A DNA stretch of 64,000 nucleotides from Lentinus brumalis (lineage: Eukaryota; Basidiomycota; Agaricomycetes; Polyporales; Polyporaceae). Both the position numbers and the translations under genes were made by a program. The notes under the pieces were generated by a model, which saw only the letters and a program-made list of their open reading frames with translations, was not told the DNA's origin and did no database searches. Location: positions 2,418,001-2,482,000 of the forward strand of contig MARA01000003.1 of assembly GCA_001792895.1 (NCBI GenBank), read 5' to 3'. Of this stretch, positions 60,931-64,000 are shown one piece after another (the first letter of the stretch is position 1; each line of letters opens with the position of its first letter).

Positions 60931-62049
60931 TCATTCACTACTCGTGTCTTTACGCTTCTCTTCCGTGAACCTACGTATGGCATCCACCAGCACTTTTCGT
61001 TGCCTCCGGGCAGCCTCGACCGCCTTGTCCGGTTCTTGGATGTTCCAGATAGACCGGAAATGGTGGTACTCCCATGTGAGGGAAGGGTACATGAAGGCAT
61101 ACAACGCCGCACGCTGCATTCCGTTGACCGCCAGTGCGACCAAGCGACCGGGTCCCGTCCATATAGTCGCCGCCCTCAAAGCGGTCGTCAAGACAGCAAT
61201 CCATCGCAGCTCTCCGTCAGGAAAGAATAACGCCTATTCATGATCATTGACACAGCGGAGTCAGTCCATGGCTACGCGGCAGATGTCACTGAGATGAGAC
61301 ATACCGACTGGCTGACACCAGTCCCGAGGCGTTCAGCGACGATCGTGACAAGGACGCTCGCATCGTGGTCATTCAGACCAGAAGCTGCGATGTGGCCCTC
61401 CAGGATGCTGCTTGCGAACAGTCGGCAATTTGCAGTCGTCCGGATCGTGCGGAGCCGCCACAGTATCTCGCCGAGGAAGGTCACTTTGCCGTCCTCTCCT
61501 CGAGGAAGCCCCTCTATCCGAGGCATCGTTAGTTCACAGTCTCCTTCTGCTATCGCACACAAACAAACACCCACATACTTCGCGTCAAGTCCGATGATCC
61601 TGGGAACCGGGGTTCGCGTAAGTTCTTGTGTAACATCTTGTAAAACCAACCGGCATAGTTGGCCACCTGGCCGCGGTCATAGTTCTCCTCGAGCTGGAGC
61701 TGCTTGTAGAGGTGCAAGCCCTGATATCCGCAGATGTCTCCGATCGCGAGCATGCCGTAGATCTCGGGGAGCCTGAGGCTAGTGAGGGTTGGGAGCCGGC
61801 GAGGCCGCAGTGCACGATAGCGACTGTGCACGATGTACGTCACGGCATAGAGAGGAAGGCTCCAGACCCGGTACAACTAGTACCAAAGCGCATCAGCGAT
61901 CGCTACAGTAGACAGCATTGTGGACTCACTTTATGATCGTGCGCTGGGCGGGTAGACCTCGAAGGCGTGTTTGGGAGTTCGAGCGATTCAGGGATCTCGG
62001 AGTCCCCTAGATCCTCCCACCTTCCGTGCTCTGTGGACTCGGAAGTCAT
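60931..62049 (-). CDS. Unknown membrane-protein family, copy 1
   Basis: I do not recognise the family. The model starts at ATG 62049 (acidic Ser/Glu/Pro-rich N-terminus). It splices at about 61940/61876 into LYRVWSLPLYAVTYIVHSRYR, a likely membrane helix with a basic flank, then RLPTLTSLRLPEIYGMLAIGD, a helical part, and the conserved LPRGEDGK and SGLNDHDAS segments. A second splice (about 61309/61231) leads into the last exon with a hydrophobic stretch (RWIAVLTTALRAATIW), GPGRLVALAVNGMQRAAL, SLTWEYHHFRSIW and a charged C-terminal helix ending EEKRKDTSSE. One base seems missing near 61600 (between FPG and IIGLDAKYV). A paralogue lies directly upstream (62443-63843) and a decayed one at 18150-18604. 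Confidence 0.6.
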
Positions 62050-62442
62050 ACTGAGGAGCAGACCGAGCAGCACGGCCGCCAGCCCAGGACCTCAGGTGAG
62101 GATCAGGACAACGAGTCGGAAGTCTGGGAAGCGGCATTGATACCGTGGGTGAGCCGTCTTCGGATCTTGACACGGTCACATGTTGAAAGGGCGGCGTGCT
62201 CTTGCTGGCTGCGACCTGGCTGCGACGTTCACACCGGCGACTTTCGTGGCCCAGCGTCAGCAGGCAAGCCATGCATTGCATTCTAAGTGGAGTGTAGGAC
62301 GATGCGAGAATAGCGCAGAGCAAGATATCAAAGCAAGCGGAAAACACAGCGACCGTAATCTGGTTAACTATAGCCTCGGTCAGCGCGGGGTCACAGACTC
62401 ACAACACTCAGAACAAATCTGAAGTACTCACGACAAGACACT
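62050..62442. other. Spacer between tandem unknown-family genes
   Basis: 5' flank of copy 1 and 3' flank of copy 2. Minus-strand ORFs here are not protein-like. Nothing else is seen. Confidence 0.35.
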
Positions 62443-63843
62443 TCATGTATTTTTGCGCTTTCTTGTCTTCCGAGCTTCGGCGTCATGTGCGTCGACCGCA
62501 GCTTCGACGACCGCCTTGGCCTTCACCGGGTCTTCACCGGGTCTTTCAAAGTCCAGAGCGACTCCCAATGGCGATACCTTCCCCACAGGGACCGTTACAC
62601 TCAAAGGTGGGAGAGTACTCTCCCGACCGCGGCATGCATTACCAGTGCCCACCTGTCAGCGCCCTCTTACCGATCATGTAGTGAACTCAGTGTGTTCACG
62701 GCTAACAGAGGGGGTGTATGTCCTTGAAAGAGTGGAAAAATCTGCAGAAGTAATCATCAGATCCGCACGCAACAATACGGGAGGGTGCACGTACTCGATA
62801 GTAATGGCTGGTGTAGATGCGCTCGGCCACGTACCACACGAGGACTCAGGAGACGCGCGTCGTGGTCGCTCAACCCAAGCTCGCCTATGTGCGGGTCAAG
62901 GCTGCGGCTAGCGAGTATGCGAGAGCGTCCGTCAGACCACCGGCTACGCAGCTGCCAGTGCATGTTGTCCAGGCTTTCGAGCAGCCCGCCACGATTTCCT
63001 GGAGACTGCAAAACACCCGCTGATGAGGCGGAAGGGTGAGCAGTGTGCAGAAGCAGTGACGTAAACGACGCACGATATGCAACGTCAAGGGGCATGCGTT
63101 CCAGATTGGACATCTTCCGGATGACTTCGTGATAGTTCCGGGCCATTGCGACCGAGTACCAGTGGATGTACAGCCGGTTCTCGTCTCCCTCGCGGAGGAG
63201 CTTCTCGATCAACCTGTCCGCCTCGATGTCGGCGGCGTGCCCGAGAGCGAGGGGGCCATACATCTCTGGAAGCTTCAGCATGGTGAGGCGGGGCAATACT
63301 CGTGGCCGCCATAGACGGTATCGCTTATGGATGAGGTATGCGACGGCATAGAGTAGAATGGGCCAAAAGCGCTGCAGCTATAGCGCCATGTAAGACATGT
63401 TGACCTGATGATGTTAAAAAGAACTCACACCAGGCTCACCAGTCGCTGGAAGTAGGACGCGCTAGCCTGAGCTTGACTGCATCCATCCGGAGAGCCGTTC
63501 CCAATCGTTGTACCGCTGGCAAGATCGTCCCATTCAACGGGCGGGACCATCTGGCACCAACCTTCATTTTGGGTATGTAGCTGGAGCCGTCGAATTGCAA
63601 GACCTGTGGAGGAGCATAACTAAGGACGTTCGGCAATACGAACCAGTGAAGACTGACCTCGGCACCCCCTGGCTGAGAGCCTGATTGCGATCCAAGCCAG
63701 GCAGCATGCAGAAACACGACTCGCCGATGATCGTCCAGTATTCGCTGTCCTTGAGTGCGAGATTTGTGCGAGATTTCCTGCAGCGCTGACTTGGAGCTTG
63801 CAGAAACAAACCGCTCGGTGAAACACGTGACCGTGTCAGACAC
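62443..63843 (-). CDS. Unknown membrane-protein family, copy 2
   Basis: Tandem paralogue of 60931-62049, in the same orientation. Recognisable blocks in order: an N-terminal exon (63843 to about 63440) ending near QRLV; then LQRFWPILLYAVAYLIHKRYRLWRP (likely membrane helix, about 63375-63310), LPRLTMLKLPEMYGPLALGH (matches copy 1), a helical stretch to MSNLERMPLDVAYRASFTSLLL, then RSLDPHIGELGLSDHDARLL (matches GHIAASGLNDHDAS). A C-terminal exon reads DFERPGEDPVKAKAVVEAAVDAH...RKTRKRKNT with stop at 62443. The junctions between blocks are not all resolved, and single-base breaks are possible, so exon limits are approximate. The role is unknown; two hydrophobic segments suggest a membrane protein. 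Confidence 0.5.
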
Positions 63844-64000
63844 CGGCCCTAAAGCTTGAAGCTACTATGGACCCGGTTACAGTGCTTTGCATAATTCCGT
63901 GAACACGCGCAGAATTTCGCGCGGGCGTCTACCTGCCATATCAGGAAACGTTACAGTCACAAGGCACGCGTAGGCTCCAGGCCCCTGCAAGCCCTTCGTC

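Overview
The window is nuclear DNA of a filamentous basidiomycete, most likely an Agaricomycete and perhaps Polyporales-like (the order is an inference). Protein genes are split by many 45-80 nt GT-AG introns. The families present are typical of mushroom-forming fungi: FunK1 fungal kinases, Tnp2/CACTA transposases, chromovirus-type Ty3/Gypsy elements, and an EF-hand/ZZ multi-exon gene. No rRNA, tRNA or CRISPR was seen.

Layout. 0-6.2 kb: an intron-rich unknown gene (+, 5' end outside the window) converging on a Tnp2-type CACTA transposase (-). 8.4-12.7 kb: two conserved housekeeping genes on +, a Sec4/Rab8-type GTPase and the DOT1 H3K79 methyltransferase. 13.8-16.5 kb: a FunK1 kinase (-) with two frame breaks. 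18.2-18.6 kb: a decayed copy of an unknown membrane-protein family. 19.7-24.5 kb: a 15-exon EF-hand plus ZZ-zinc-finger gene (+). 24.6-26.5 kb: an O-fucosyltransferase-like type II membrane protein (-). 27.6-32.1 kb: two divergent paralogues of a PNPOx-like flavin split-barrel protein separated by 2.6 kb of apparently empty DNA.

32.6-55.3 kb is a nest of two Ty3/Gypsy LTR retrotransposons. The outer element (+, 313-bp LTRs, 5-bp target duplication CGCAG) carries gag-pol with a chromodomain-like end and an extra 3' ORF. A second, 12.9-kb element (-, 1131-bp LTRs, 4-bp target duplication CCGG) sits in codon 12 of the outer gag. Each LTR pair differs at only about one position, so both insertions look young. 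The inner element carries, between pol and its 3' LTR, a 3.8-kb segment transcribed in antisense. That segment holds two intron-containing genes, one with a Zn2Cys6-like cysteine cluster, and it is bracketed by two copies of the element's polypurine tract. This is the best candidate for an undescribed system here.

55.6-63.8 kb: a GDA1/CD39-family protein whose catalytic motifs are degenerate (predicted pseudo-apyrase), a second FunK1 kinase (+), and two tandem members (-) of the same unknown family that is decayed at 18 kb.

A technical theme crosses the whole window. At least eleven otherwise good reading frames, in host genes and young transposons alike, are broken by exactly one missing base, usually in a C or G run. 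This looks more like systematic homopolymer under-calling than biology and affects every gene model marked as broken.
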